A stretch of 64,000 nt of DNA from Ailurus styani (GCA_002007465.1 LNAC01000230.1:748447-812446), one strand, 5' to 3'; shown: positions 47,000 to 59,623, counted from the stretch's first letter. The notes: generated from the letters alone by a model not told the origin. Made by a program: numbers and translations.

Positions 47000-48060
47000 C
47001 CACACCTCCCCTTGTTGATCTGTTTCCTCCGCCTCCAGGGTGATCGATGACCCAATAAGAATTTACATTTACAAAGCAATTGCATTTACATAAGATAACT
47101 CTTATCTACAGCCAAAAAAGGCACAAGTAAAATACATATATAATAGAGAGAACGCCTATTCATCACCCACATTTACAGTGCCTTGGAACAGGATAGACTG
47201 TTCCAGGAACTGGCGGTGTATGAGGGGAGAGAGCCCTGTAAAATTTATCACTAAAGGTAATCAATGACTTCCAACTAATGCGCTCCACGCCTCAAGGTGA
47301 AAATATACCACAAGTATGGGGTAAGCATATTTACTCCTTAAAGTCTGCTGAATTTCATTTGAGCTTTCATTGATTTCATTTAATACAGGATTATATAATC
47401 AGGAAGTCAGTAGCAATTGAAAAAAACCAAGTCTAGTCTTCACCCATCAGGGTATTTTGGTAATATCTAGTAATAGCAGGAGACTCTCATTTAATTGAAT
47501 TGGAAATGCAACATATATTAGCAGAAACTTAATCAGTGTGATCAAATTGAAACGGGCCACTCAGACATACCATACTGATTAAGGCACTTGCAAACACTCC
47601 ACAATTATCAGAGATTTGTGGTGTTAATGAGTTAAACTCAGGTTTTTTTCCTCTGGGGATTAAGTCTTGGAACTTTTTTTTTACTATACAATTAGAAAAC
47701 TCCATCCTTTATTTTGAAAAATGTTACAATAGCATTATTGACATTAATTCTCAAAGAACGCAGAATAGTAAATAGCATGTGTTGGGAATTTTTTTTTTCT
47801 TTTAACATTCATTGCCTTCTCTTTGGGATGAGGATCATTAATCTCAAAGCTTTAGCTCTTACGAGTGGTAATGAGATTTGGCAATGGTGAAGTGACCATT
47901 TTTAAATGTATTTGGGGAAAACTCCACTTTTCTGCTTTGTGCAAAGCAGCTCTCGGTTTCCCTGAAAGGGGTTTGCTTATGGCCCTATTCAAAAACCACT
48001 TGGGTTGAACTGGCCTTTTGGCCTGGGTAGAAGACTACAGAATTAGGCCATTTCTTTTAA
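47000..48060. promoter_or_regulatory. Candidate non-coding regulatory element, repeat-free
   Basis: About 1 kb with no interspersed repeat, rich in words such as TCATTTAATTGAATTGG, GATTTCATTTAATAC and GTGTTAATGAG. An inverted GATA pair AGATAACTCTTATCT lies at 47093-47107. Confidence 0.3.
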
Positions 48061-48098
48061 ATGTGTTCTTAGTAGACCATTACAAACGCTAACTTGGG

Positions 48099-48309
48099 GC
48101 CGCCTGGGTGGCTCAGTTGGTTAAGCATCTGCCTTTGGCTCAGGTCATGATCCCAGGGTCCTGGGATCCAGCCCCACATCGGGCTCCCTGCTCGGCGGGA
48201 AGCCTGCTTTTCCCTCTCTCACTCCCCCTGTTTGTTTGTCCCTCTCTCGCTGTGTTTCTCTCTGTCAAATAAATAAATAAAATCTTTAAAAAAGAGAAAA
48301 AGATAAAAT
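48099..48309 (+). mobile_element. CAN-SINE
   Basis: The head is GCCGCCTGGGTGGCTCAGTT, the tail CAAATAAATAAATAAAATCT. The flanks AAACGCTAACTTGGG (48084-48098) and AAACACTAGCTTGGG (48310-48324) are a diverged target duplication, so it is older than the copies with perfect duplications. Confidence 0.95.
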
Positions 48310-49554
48310 AAACACTAGCTTGGGAGATGTGAATTACTCCCCACCCCCACCCCTCTCAAATTCATCTTCCCAGCCCACCGCCCTTAAAACCTTGTGGTAG
48401 TAAATTACCTGGGAAGGATCTCCTGTTTCTAGCTCCACTATTTGTGCAGATAGTGGTGATGGGGCCTTGCCCAGCCACTTGTTTTCTACTTTAGTCAGCA
48501 AAACCAGTCCCTTCATTGAATGGCGCAGAAAACAGAGCTTCAGAGGGTGACTTTCTCAAAGGGGTAGAGTTAGTGAGGGTCAGATCTGAGGCTAGACCAC
48601 CAGTCTTTCGACTCGCTGGTTTTTATTCCCCACTGCGGCTTGTCAAGTCCAGCTCAGCGTCGATGAGGACAAATTCCAAGTCATTGGACTCTGCCTCAAA
48701 AAGATGGTATACTATTGACTAAGAGACTCAGCTAATGAAGTTAAGGGCTCCTGTGGGGTGAGGGGGAGAGGAAGATAAAGAGGAAGAAGGGGATCGTGTG
48801 CTGAGATGGGGTGGCGGGATCTGACCCCCCGCTGGCCTGGCAGCAGTCTGCTATGGCAAGATGGTTAGAAGCGAGATGGTTCCGACATTTACCAAAAGCA
48901 CCATCAGGCACACTTTCCCATAAACTAGGTTTGGAAAGGCAAAGACAAGTGGTGGGTTGAAATAAAGAGGCTTGTGGGGTTAAGAGCATTTTGGAAATGC
49001 TCCCTGCACCTGTCTGTAATATCACGGGCTTGGGTGGGGGGTGGGTAGTGGTGTGCAATGAACCCTATGCTCGGTTCGATACTAAAATCCCCAATACAGT
49101 GCTCTTTGTTTAAAATAAGCTCAGTGATCTCTAAGGCTCAGGGAGAAGAATTTCTTATTTTTCATCTATTCATTTAAAAGTTGGGTAAGTCATTTTAAGT
49201 TCTTCATCTCTTGAGTTACAGTGGATTTACTTTCTGCCCTTGCGATTCCATGAAACACAAGAATACGTGGTCTTTCGTGAGGTGTGTCGAAGGCACTTTA
49301 TTCTGTTTACTAGGAACACTTTATAGAAGTGTCTCATATCAGTGCACATGTTGAGAGCCCATGATGTACTCTGTACGCTGGTAAGCGCTTCAGAAGATAA
49401 AAGAATGATGCCCACTCTTCCTTAAGGAGCCATAGCGGTAAGTTAACTGGAGAGATGAGCCGACCAGGAAAGTTTACAATAAGAACAAGAGCTGCTGTTC
49501 CCAGAACTTTCTCTTTCAATGCCCAGCAGCCACAGTGCTCCCGTCACGTCTCCA

Positions 49555-49805
49555 GTAGCCCCTTCCTTGAAGAACATTCCACTTTGTTCCCTGGATTCTA
49601 GTAATCTGTGTACATGAGCATCTTCTCTACTAAAAATAAGATGCTTAAGAGCAGTGACAGAATTTGCGCCTGTTTCAGCCCCCTTACTCTCCCCTCCCCC
49701 CCTCCTCTCATGGGTACCTTGGCTCCCACCTCACCCTAGCATCTAGAACTGTGCCCATCACAAAGCAGACCCACAACAAACACTTGCTGACTGACTTATT
49801 GAACA
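49555..49805 (+). mobile_element. L2 fragment
   Basis: CTTAAGAGCAGTGACAGAAT, GCATCTAGAACTGTGCCCAT and CAACAAACACTTGCTGACTG. Confidence 0.6.
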
Positions 49806-49853
49806 CTCATCAGTGCCTGGTTAAACGCTAAATGGATACTCTTCAAGAAAAGG

Positions 49854-50052
49854 TGTGTGTGTGGGGGGGGGGCCCAGGTGGCTCAGTCGGTTGAGCATCT
49901 GACTCTTGATTTTGGCTCAGGTCATGATCTCAGGGTCCTGGAATCGAGCCCTATGTTGGGCTCCCCACTCAGCAGGGAGTGTGCTTGCAGAGTCTCCCTC
50001 TCTGTCTGCCCCTCCCCCTCAAATAAATAAATAAATAAATGTTATATAAAAA
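49854..50052 (+). mobile_element. CAN-SINE, older subtype
   Basis: The head GGGCCCAGGTGGCTCAGTCG is preceded by a GTGTGTG/G-run. It contains CTGACTCTTGATTTTGGCTC and a CAAATAAATAAATAAATAAA tail. AAGAAAAGG flanks both sides (49845-49853 and 50053-50061). Confidence 0.94.
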
Positions 50053-50114
50053 AAGAAAAGGGAGGACCCTCTCCGGCTGCATCAGGAGAGACACGAAGAA
50101 AAGAATGGCATATT

Positions 50115-50330
50115 AATGGTGTTTTGCGATATGAGTAACACTAATGCCAATAATGAGCTTCAATATGGACCAGAAGGTTTACTGAAGTTACCTCACCCAA
50201 TTTCTAGTAGAGAGGGAAGTCTGGTTATTATCCCCATTTTCCAGATGAGGGAACTGAGGCTTGAAGAAATTAACTTGTCCAAGGTGACAGAGCTTGGATA
50301 TAAACCCAAATTGATCTAATTCAAAAGACT
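50115..50330 (-). mobile_element. MIR
   Basis: ATTATCCCCATTTTCCAGAT, GGGAACTGAGGCTTGAAGAA and AAGGTGACAGAGCTTGGATA. Confidence 0.85.
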
Positions 50331-52304
50331 GAGCTCTTTCCAATAAACTAGGCTTGAGACAGGTGTAGTTGAAGGATGGAGGTCACTACAGATGGGCACA
50401 ATAGTATAAACTAAAGGATGTTTGGCTGATGGTGACACAATACATTTGGTGATAGATAGGGTTGAATTAGTGAACATTAGACATCAGAGAAGAGTTGAAA
50501 AATCATAACAAAATTGGGTATAGCATGATGTAAAACACCCCCAATGACGAAATATTAGGAAACCCACAGGCTTTCTAATGGCATTCCAATGAATGAGACA
50601 GACTTTGGCCTGAACACTCCACCTGAGTATTCTTCAAAACAGGATGGCTTATACAACTAAAATAATCTTCTCCCCGAGCTAATGGTCTTTTCTTTTTCAA
50701 CAGGTTTGATCACAGCCTAGTGCAGAGGTCAAGTTAAGGAAGTGGAGTGGAAATAGTGTGTGTTCATTCAGTCTTCAGAGCAGAAACCAGTTGGGCAGCA
50801 TCATGCAAAACCTAGGCACTATTTTCCACTATTTCCCCTCTGAGTATTTCAGGATGGGCCTGGGTTTCTGCTGTAGAGTCAGGGAACAATCACCTCTCAG
50901 TCTGGTGCCTTTCATTGCTCAGGACAATGTGGCCACACGAGGGAAAATATTTCTATTTTTCTTGACTTCTTCTCCCTGGTCCCTGGAATCTCGCTATTTA
51001 CCACTCCCAACTGCCCCTCACCTTTACTTTCAACAGGCTCTGAGGTCCTGCTTCAGAACCTAGATGGAAAAACTCCTGATCTACACAAAGGACGGGGCAT
51101 GGTGGATCCACTGCAATGGCTCTGGGAGCCCAGGTAGCTTCCTTAGACCTCTTTCAGCTAGAAGCCAGTATAGGAATGGAGAACAGGGCCTTGGAGGCAG
51201 GTTCTCCCCTAGGAAACATTTGCAGGGTGGGGAGTTGGGGAGGGAAGACAGCTTTTTACCTGGGAACTCTGATGCCAGCACAAAGTGCCTTGTAGGCACT
51301 GCAGGCATTTGGAAATAAATGGTACCACAGACTTCCATATCACAAGAAAGAAGAAAAACTAAACAGCCATCCCCAATACTATGCATTTCTTCCTTGCCAG
51401 CAGGTGGGCAACAGAGACCCAGACACTTGGGTGAAGAAACCCCATGATCTCCAAACTGAACATGTTTGCGAGGACAAAGCTGGTTATGTCTAACTAGTCC
51501 CCAGAATATGAATGCTCAAGAGTCTGGAGAAATGAGTATCAGGGGCAACCACCGCAGAGTTGGCATAAAGATGGGCAACTTTCTCAGGGAAAGACACAAA
51601 CGCATTGACTTCCCTTTTGTGGACTCACAGTGTCTCCTCCAATTCCTGAAAACCACCAGAAAGTGTACGTGTGCCTACAGAGGTAGGATATTGCTTGTTT
51701 TCATACCCTCCTGGCAATGCTGGGAGAGATGACAAGCGTGATCTGCCCTTCACAGAAGGAGGAGGAGTGGCCCCGGGAGAGTCATGAGCATGGGGTCCCC
51801 TAGGCACGAGGAGGGGAAATGGAGGTAAACATGCAGAGGCTGGACAGAGCATCCCATTAAAGCCTGGGGAGCACATGTCTCCTCCCCAACAGTGATGAGA
51901 GAGAGAGCTTGTCTCTGCTGAGGAGCCCGGACATCCACCATGAGGTGAACCTGCCAAGTCAGGTGTATGGTCCATGCCACCTAAGTACATGGTGAGTTTC
52001 TGATTCAGGGTCATGGGGGCGGTTTCCAGATGAAATGAGAAAATGCCTGTCTTTAAAGCACTTCGAATAGGGCCTGATGCATAGAAAGCCCCCAATAAAT
52101 GGTTCTGTTTGTTTTTCCATTCCTGGCCCTTGTTACAGTGGCAGTGTTTACTTACTCCTCAGGTTGGGAATGTGTTCTGTAAGTTCTCTACCTGTACGTA
52201 AAATATGTTTTGCTGGTTTTTTCGTTTTGTTTTGTTTTGGTCAGGTTAAGATTATTTGACTCTAATTTCCGAGTGGCCTGCTCTTGAGCTCTATAGTGGA
52301 GGGA
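50331..52304. other. Intronic unique sequence
   Basis: Several mid-length frames (51064-51318 +, 51625-52095 -) show no conserved motif. No interspersed repeat is clear apart from a short AATAAATGG-type end at about 52060-52105. Confidence 0.4.
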
Positions 52305-52540
52305 AAATAATTTAGGATTTAGAGAAAAATGGGCCCTGGGTTCAATCATAGATCCGCTACTTACTATCTCCGTGGTTTTGGGCCAAATATGTCATTTCTC
52401 TCAGCCTTAGTTTTCCCATCTGTAAGCTGTAGATATAATTTGTGCCTCATAGGGTTGTTGGTAGAATTACACAAGGTAATGGATGAGAACATTCTTAGTG
52501 CACTATGAAATGCTATACAAGTAATGATTTTTTTTTATTA
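52305..52540 (+). mobile_element. MIR
   Basis: GGGTTCAATCATAGATCCGC, CAGCCTTAGTTTTCCCATCT and GCCTCATAGGGTTGTTGGTA, closing near TGAAATGCTATACAAGTAAT. Confidence 0.85.
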
Positions 52541-53409
52541 TGAGGCATTTCAGGCTTACTCAGACTGGCTTCCGTCCTCCCTCATATGCATCCCCCAGTT
52601 CAGTCTGAGGTTTTGCAGACAGTCGTGGCCAAACATATATCAGGTCTGCCAGACAGCACAGGACTCGCCGAATGATCATTTTGATTAAATTATCCAGTCA
52701 ATTCAAATAGCCAGTTTTCTCAATTGCCCTGATCTCCTGCCACATTCAACCCCACTCAAGTGACCCACACAGTGGCTTTGGACATCACACATACACATCC
52801 TCCGAGCCACATGATGGTCCTCTCAGACCATCTTCCCCACCCACAATCCTTCCAGGGATCGGAGGCACTATGCACTTAGAATTTATGTTTCGAATGTATG
52901 TGACATCTTAGTTATCCAGTACAAATGCTTCTTCAAGTGCTGACAGATGGTGGTCTGGATCTTCCACCATCACCAGAATTTTCCAGACAAAATTTACAGT
53001 TCCGTCATCAGTGAGCTGAGTCTGGCTGCATCATTTTTTCACTTAATCTTTAGTAAGCAACCATCCTGAAAACCCAAGGCGTGTTCTATAATGAAGTAAT
53101 GGCCATTGACCAATGACGTAGTTTTATGTCTGCCCTCCCCACTCATGATACAGCGCAGAGTAATGGAAGGCTCAGTTCCAAGTGTTGGAGGCAGAGTCCC
53201 AGGCAAAATCATCCTTATCTTCAAGTTGGAATGCTGAGGAGGTGAGATTTCACCACATTTCATAGTCCCTGGAGAACCTTCTACCAGCTCAATACACTTC
53301 CCTCTGACTAAGGCCTCCTACAGCAGGACCAATCTTCCCATTTTTGTGAACCAAGGTCTACTGCAGTCTCTAAGTACACAGGGCATCTCCAGAAAGGACA
53401 GACAAGGGC

Positions 53410-53620
53410 AGACATGGTCAGAGTCTTGGCTTCATCACCTATAAACTATGTGACCTGGAACAATCCAACGTCATCTCAGATTCCTTGTCGGTAAAAGGAG
53501 CTAATAATCTTTGTTTTGTAGACCTATTGTAATGATTAAACAAGGTAATATTATGTAAAGAACCTTGCACAGTGCCTGAAACACAAAGAGCACTCAATAA
53601 ATTATAGCTAATAAAAACAT
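53410..53620 (+). mobile_element. MIR
   Basis: ATAAACTATGTGACCTGGAA, TAATGATTAAACAAGGTAAT and GAGCACTCAATAAATTATAG. Confidence 0.8.
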
Positions 53621-53689
53621 TATTACATGTTTACAATATGTGAAGAATGGTTCTAATTCCTGTACCATGGGTTACCTTATTAAATAAGT

Positions 53690-54185
53690 TAAATCTTTTC
53701 TCAAATGTCTCCTTCCACTGAGGTCTTCCCTAACCACTTTATTTGAATTTACACATTTCCTGTCTGCACTGCTTCCTATGCCCCTGGCATGTCTCTGTCC
53801 CCCCTTATGACTTACTCCCTTTTAAAATACTGTATATTTTATTTGCTTGTTTAAAGATTTTATTTATTTATTTGAGAAAGAGAGAGGGAGAGAGAGAGAT
53901 CACAAGTAGGCAGAGAGGCCGGCAGAGGGAGAGGGAGAAGCAGGCTTCCCAGTGAGCAGAGAGCCTGTTGCGGGGCTCAATTCCAGGACCCTGGGATCAT
54001 GACCTGAGCCGAAGGCAGAAGCTTAACCCACAGAGCCAACCAGGTGCCCCTATTTGTTTAGTGACAGTATTCCTCCACTAGAATGCCCATACAGGTGGGG
54101 ACTGCTCTCTGTTTTGTTACTTGCTGTATCCTCAGAGCCTATAATAGTACCTGGTACGTAATAAGCACTCAACAGAATGTTTGAA
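53690..54185 (+). mobile_element. L2 relic split by a CAN-SINE
   Basis: Left part: CAAATGTCTCCTTCCACTGA and GTCTTCCCTAACCACTTTAT. Right part (from 54051): CTCCACTAGAATGCCCATAC, TAATAGTACCTGGTACGTAA and CAACAGAATGTTTGAATGAA. The two halves read as one L2 once the SINE is removed. Confidence 0.82.
53851..54050 (-). mobile_element. CAN-SINE nested in an L2 relic
   Basis: It runs from TTTAAAGATTTTATTTATTT to AACCAGGTGCCCC. It interrupts an L2 relic whose sequence continues on both sides. TATTTG-containing sequence is repeated at both edges as an approximate target duplication. Confidence 0.94.
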
Positions 54186-54189
54186 TGAA

Positions 54190-54300
54190 TGGAGAATTTC
54201 ACCCTTGAGAAAATTCTACGAAGCAGACGCTCTTAGTATCCTCTTTTCACAAGTGCAGAAACTGATACACAGAGAGATTAACTTGCCCATGGAAGTGTTG
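54190..54300 (-). mobile_element. MIR fragment
   Basis: GCAGAAACTGATACACAGAG and GATTAACTTGCCCATGGAAG; it is broken by the 21-bp SINE-tail insertion at its right end. Confidence 0.7.
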
Positions 54301-54308
54301 GGATTTTA

Positions 54309-54329
54309 TTTTTTTAAAGATTTATTTAT
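54309..54329 (-). mobile_element. 21-bp SINE-tail insertion with 17-bp target duplication
   Basis: TTTTTTTAAAGATTTATTTA plus one T equals the minus-strand 3' end of a CAN-SINE (A-run, TCTTT, AAATAAA tail) and nothing else. A perfect duplication GAAGTGTTGGGATTTTA flanks it at 54292-54308 and 54330-54346. This is the signature of an almost completely 5'-truncated retroposition event. Confidence 0.85.
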
Positions 54330-54779
54330 GAAGTGTTGGGATTTTAAAGGAGCAGCTGGGCTCCAGAGTGTGTCATCTTAATCACTATACTATACTGTTG
54401 TTTTTCAAGAACTCATGAAAGGAAAGAGGAGGCAGAGGGGAAAGAGGAGAGAGAGAGAGACGAAGAAAGCACAAATGAGAGAATGAGAATAATGGGAAGA
54501 GTGTATGAGATACTATGAACTGTAGGGTTTATTTTTCATTGTGTTTTTTGCTTTTTGTTCTGCATCTCCATGAATAGGGTCTACTCTCTTTAGGATGCAA
54601 TTTCTGTTCAGTAGTGTGGGAAACTAGCTTTGGTCATGTGATAAAGGCAGCAATCATTTGTCCCTAAAATAACATCTTTAGAGAACACTATCATTGTTCA
54701 ACTATCTTTTCATTGTTAAATGTGTCTTTTTACAATGATAAATTGGTGGCAATTCTTTGCACAACAAAAAAAATCATAC

Positions 54780-56820
54780 CTAGTCTTTTTATTTTGTCTA
54801 TCTCTTAATTAATTGTTGTAGTTTAGTTATTTTTACTAGTTTTACTAGTTTTGTCTCTTAATCTTCATCTAGCTTTATAAATGATTAGTCTACTACCTTT
54901 AATACCTAATTACCTTTGCCAGTTAGATTTTTATTTTTGTATGTTTTCTTGTTACTAATTAATGCCTTTCTTTTTAACTTAAAGAAATCTTTTTACATTT
55001 CTTCTAAGGCTGATTTAGTGATGGTGAACTCCTTTAGTTTTTCTTGTCTGGAAAACTTTCTTTCTCCTTCAATTGTGAATCATAACCTTGCAAAGTAGAG
55101 TATTCTTGATTGGAAGTTTTTGCTTTCAACCCTTTGAATATATCATGTCACTCATTTCTGACCTGCAAAGCTTCTGCTGAAAAACATCAGCTGACAGTTC
55201 TTACTTGGGGGGGGGTGTTCCTTGTACATAACAGGTTCTTTTTCTCTTGCTGCTTTTAAGACTCTCTCTTGAGCTTTAACTTTTGACATTTTAATTTATC
55301 TTGGTGTGCCTCTCTTGGGCTTTGTCTTATTTGAAGCTCTTTAGCCTTCCTGGATCTGGATATCTGTTTCTTTCCCTAAGTTAGGGAAGTATTTAGCCAT
55401 TATTTCTTCAAATAAGTTTTCTGTCCCTTTCTCTCTCTCTTCCTTCTGGGACCCCTATTATGTGAATATTGTTCTACTTGACCCATAGGTCTCTTAAGCT
55501 ATCTTCGTCTTTTTAAAAGTTCTTTTTTCTGTTTGTTGCTCTGTTTGAGTGACTTCTACTCCCCTGTCTTCCAGGCCCCTAATCCCTTCTTCTGCTTCAT
55601 TTACTCTGTTTTTGAATCCCTCTAGTTTACTTTTCAGGTCAGTTATTATATTCTTTACCTCCATGACTTCTGTTTGGTGCTTTCTTATATTTTTCTGTCT
55701 TTCTGTTGATGTTCTCTCTGTGCTTATTCATTCTTCTCCTGAGATCAGCGAGCATTTTTATAACCATTTCTTTCAACTCTTTATTGAGTAAATTACTTAT
55801 ATCCCTTTCATTAAGCTCCCCTCACCCCCACCCCGGGGCTTTGTCAAAATAACCCTTTGTTTCCTCATTTTGTTGGACTCTCCGTGTTTGTCCTATGTTA
55901 GGCAAAATACCAATCTCTCCCAGTCTTGAAGGAGTGTTCACAGGAAGACAGGAGTGTTCTGTCTGTTGTTTGCAGTTCCCTGGAGGCAGTAGCCTGCCAA
56001 GAACTGCCTCTTCAATTGTTTCAGTTCTGTGGGGTCTAGAAAGATAAGCCCCACCCCTCCACCAGCCACCAGAGCCAGACGTTCAAGGAGCACTCCCTAT
56101 ATAGGCTGCATGCATCTCCTGGGTTTGGCTGGGCCACAAGGGAGCACGTGGTTGTGGTGAGCCCACCCAACAGATTTGGTGAGGCAGGATCATGGGGCAC
56201 AATAGTTTAGGCCATGCAGCTCTAGCAAGGCAGAAGGAGAGTACAGATATGGCATCTTCAGGTGACTCCATCCCAGAGAGTTCCAACACATCCCTGTGCC
56301 TTCAGCAGACACTTTAAAATTAGCCAGTAAATCTCCTTCACACATGGCCTAAGCATTTTTCAATCTGCTGCTTTTGCCATGAGTCTCAGGGCAAATGAAT
56401 CTGTACCTGAACCTGTTAAGAGCAGTATCAGTTTCCTCCAGCCCTTTGGGTCTCCTAGACTTAAGCCATGTTGGTTTTCAAAGCCAGATGTTTTGGAGGC
56501 TTGTCTCACTGATGCAGGTCCCAAGGGTTAAGGCTGACAGATGTGGGGCTTGAACCCGCACTCCTCGGGGATATACCCTATATTTGCGAGATCCCACCTG
56601 CCAGTGGGTTGCCATGCCATGGGTAGGGTTCTGGTAAGACCATGTCTCTGCCTCACATACTCATCTCAATCTGATCTTTTTACCCTTTGCTGTGAAGGAG
56701 CTATTCAGAGTGTTTTCAGGTCTTTTTCAAAGAATTTTTCAATCTGTAGCTGTAGATTTGTTATGTTCATGGAAGGAGGCGAGTTCAGGTTTTTCCTATA
56801 CTGCCATCTTAAACTACCCT
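54780..56820 (-). mobile_element. L1 5' part (5' UTR and ORF1 region), inverted
   Basis: Read on the minus strand, the element starts near 56815 with a GTTTAAGATGGCAGTATAGG head. A 5'-UTR-like segment follows, then the ORF1 region, recognisable in antisense by TATTTCTTCAAATAAGTTTT, CTTCCTGGATCTGGATATCT and AGTATTCTTGATTGGAAGTT. It stops at about 54.78 kb with no ORF2 or 3' end. It is full of stops and not coding-competent. Confidence 0.75.
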
Positions 56821-56825
56821 CTCCT

Positions 56826-57432
56826 AAGATTTGATATATAAATTCAACACAGTCCCTTCCCAAATCACAGCAGGCTTTTTTTTTCTTTTCCTGTAAATGT
56901 ATAGGCTGATTCTAAAATTCGTATGAAAATGCAAAGGACCTAGAATATCCCAAACAACTTTGAAAAGAAGAATGAAGTTGAGGGACTCAGACCTTCTGAT
57001 TTTGAGACTTATTATAAAGCCAGAGTAGTTAAGACAATGTGGAATTGGCATAAGGGTAAACATATCAATCAATTGAGAATCTAGAAATATGTGTGTGTGT
57101 GTGTGTGTGTATCTGATTTTCAACAAACATGCCAAATTAGTCCAATGTAAAATATATTCTTCTAGTGATATGGTACTGGAATGACTGGATATTAATATAT
57201 AAAATAAAACAGAACTTTGATCTCAACCTTGTACCATATATAAAGTTTAACTCAAATTGAATAACTGCCCTAAATGTAACACCTAAAACTATATAAAACA
57301 TCTAAAAGAAAACACAGGTAAAAACCTTTGCAACTTTGGGTTAGAAAAAGATTTTTTAGATATGATACCAAAAGCATAATCCAGAAAAGAAAAAAAATGA
57401 TAAACTGAATTTCATCAAATTAAAAAGCTCTA
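56826..57432 (+). mobile_element. L1 ORF2 3' fragment
   Basis: AAGGACCTAGAATATCCCAA, AAGCCAGAGTAGTTAAGACA, GTGGAATTGGCATAAGGGTA and ACACCTAAAACTATATAAAA match the distal ORF2 of mammalian L1 in sense. It is interrupted by a (TG)n run at 57091-57110 and ends around AAATTAAAAAGCTCT, with no 3' UTR or A-tail. It abuts the inverted L1 5' part. Confidence 0.82.
57090..57110. repeat. (TG)n inside an L1 relic
   Basis: About ten TG units interrupting the ORF2 fragment. Confidence 0.9.
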
Positions 57433-58374
57433 CTCTATAGTCTAGATTTTTAGCCACTGATGGGTTCATAATAATAATTTAGATAGCACACCAATTATGC
57501 CCCATGTTCTCGTACTTGGGCCATGTTTAATAGGTTAGTTTTCTAAAAAACACAGATTTTGCCTGGAGGCATTAGAAGATACCATTTATTTAGCCTCTGT
57601 AATCCCCTCAGCTCAGAAAGACCTGGTATGAGAACTAACAATACTGGGGTGAAAGATCAGATGTAGCATTGACAGATGGATGGAAGGACAGACAAACTGG
57701 ACGAGCGAGGAAAGGAGGGCAGAAGAAAGAGAGACAGAGACAGAGATTTATTACTTGGAGGAAAATAGGGGAGTCCTGTTTAACATCACTCTTCCTTGCT
57801 TGTCTCAGCTTTCTTGAGTGGGAGAGCAGGAGTGGAATTCTAGCCAGTACCTGGAAACTGGACATAACTCATCTGTGCCAAAACAATGCAAGGGAGAGTT
57901 CTCAATCTTGTATATTTCAGAGGGAAAAAAAGTTATCAAGGACCTGTGTTCTAGGGAGCAACATGTTTGTTCCATGATGGCACCTGCTTTCCAAAGCTCT
58001 ATTAGCAGAATCACCCTTCCTGATAAAGCTGTAGAACCATGACCAGTGGGGACAATCAGATATTTGGGGGGCATCTATTATGTTAGTAAGTATACTCTTC
58101 ATCCTAACCATAACAGAGATGCATGCGGACCTGCTAGAAAATGTTTCCATGGGTGAACCATTTCTTCCTGGATCGACTACTAATATCCTGTCTAACCTAA
58201 TCTGCAGGAATTATTTATGTGTTGCCGATGGTTCTGGGGCTTCTGCTTTCCTATTTCCAGAGCTGGCAAAGCAGATGACCAGGCAAGCTGTACCATTCAG
58301 AGCTTTCATTTAGTCAGAATCATATCGGCCAGGTCACAGTGTTCCCAGCTGCAACAGGTTGGTAGCTGTAATCA

Positions 58375-58560
58375 GCATAATTATTAGGTGACATTATTAA
58401 GCACTTGGCCCATGCCAGGTACTGGGACACCCTGCCTTAGATTATGGCATTTCATCATCACAATGGCCCAATGAGGTTGGTACAAAGTTAATTGGTGGTG
58501 GAGCCAGGATTCAAATCCAGGTCTCTCTGATTCCAAAGCTGGTGTCCTTTCGAACCTTAT
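58375..58560 (-). mobile_element. MIR
   Basis: TTAAGCACTTGGCCCATGCC, AATGGCCCAATGAGGTTGGT and GAGCCAGGATTCAAATCCAG. Confidence 0.82.
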
Positions 58561-58852
58561 GGCTACATGATTCATTTATTTCAAGCGATCTTTGAACAGC
58601 CCTATGCTGTAGCCATTAGCTCTGGGTTAAACTTCAAAGTATGTCCAGTCTGTGTGTTATTTACCCCCTGTTATTAGAAGTCTTTTTCAAATGTCTTAGG
58701 CTACTTTCCTGCCTTATTAATGAAAGCACTTTCTGGAACAGATCTGACTTTTTTTTTTTTTTAGCACGTAAAACTACAGGGACTATTTGACAAGTTGAAT
58801 ACTTGGCTACCTGATTGTTATGTCTATATAGCACACAAACATTTTGAAGTGA

Positions 58853-58870
58853 ACACACACACACACACAC
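58853..58870. repeat. Short (CA)n
   Basis: About nine CA units. Confidence 0.9.
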
Positions 58871-59622
58871 TTTTTCATATCAGAGGCAAAACTGGAGGTT
58901 TTAACAATAGTCAAAGACTACCGTCTTAAAAGAAATGCATGGCTCTCAATTAGAGGAAAGGACATAATCATGAGATCATGGCGTGCAGGATTCGACCCTG
59001 GGAACACACATATAAACAGCTCAATCTGCACCATATGCTGACTCCATACAGAACAAGTAAGACTTTCCTTCTTTTTAAAGCAGGAGATGTTTTCATTTGG
59101 CTCCTGCCAACCAAAACCAAGAGAGTGCTGGTGTGTTTAGTTTATTTATGAAGCTATGTGCTCCTAACTGCTCTCATCTAGAGACTGCTGAATAGATAAA
59201 CAGGTCTGCTCATTATGAGATAATTTTGGCCAAGACAGGTTGGAGTCTGTCTTCCTGTGGCATCTGTTACTAGGGTCAGCTCCAGGCAGATTTGTGAAGT
59301 GAACAAGGTTGACTTGGTTCTCATAGTCTCCTTCTGTACTCCCTTTTCTCCATTTTAGCATCCCTGGCTTAATTCATTTAAGCCAACATTTATGGTATTT
59401 AATTCAACATTGATGGTGTCATTTACCAGGCACTGTGCTTGGATTCTCTGCCCTGGTCCTGTAATATTCATGGCCTTCACTAGTAACTGAAAATGGAACT
59501 TGATTCTTGTCACTCCATAGCCTGAGCCTATGTGGAAAACATTTCAGACAGAGCGGGTGAATAATTTCCATCATCATCTACAACTGCCTGTCATCTAATT
59601 TTTAAACTGATGCCTCTGAATG

Positions 59623-59623
<1 letters not shown>

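Noticed and set aside
54780..56820. Active L1
   Set aside because: Frames are broken by stops, and ORF2 and the 3' end are missing.
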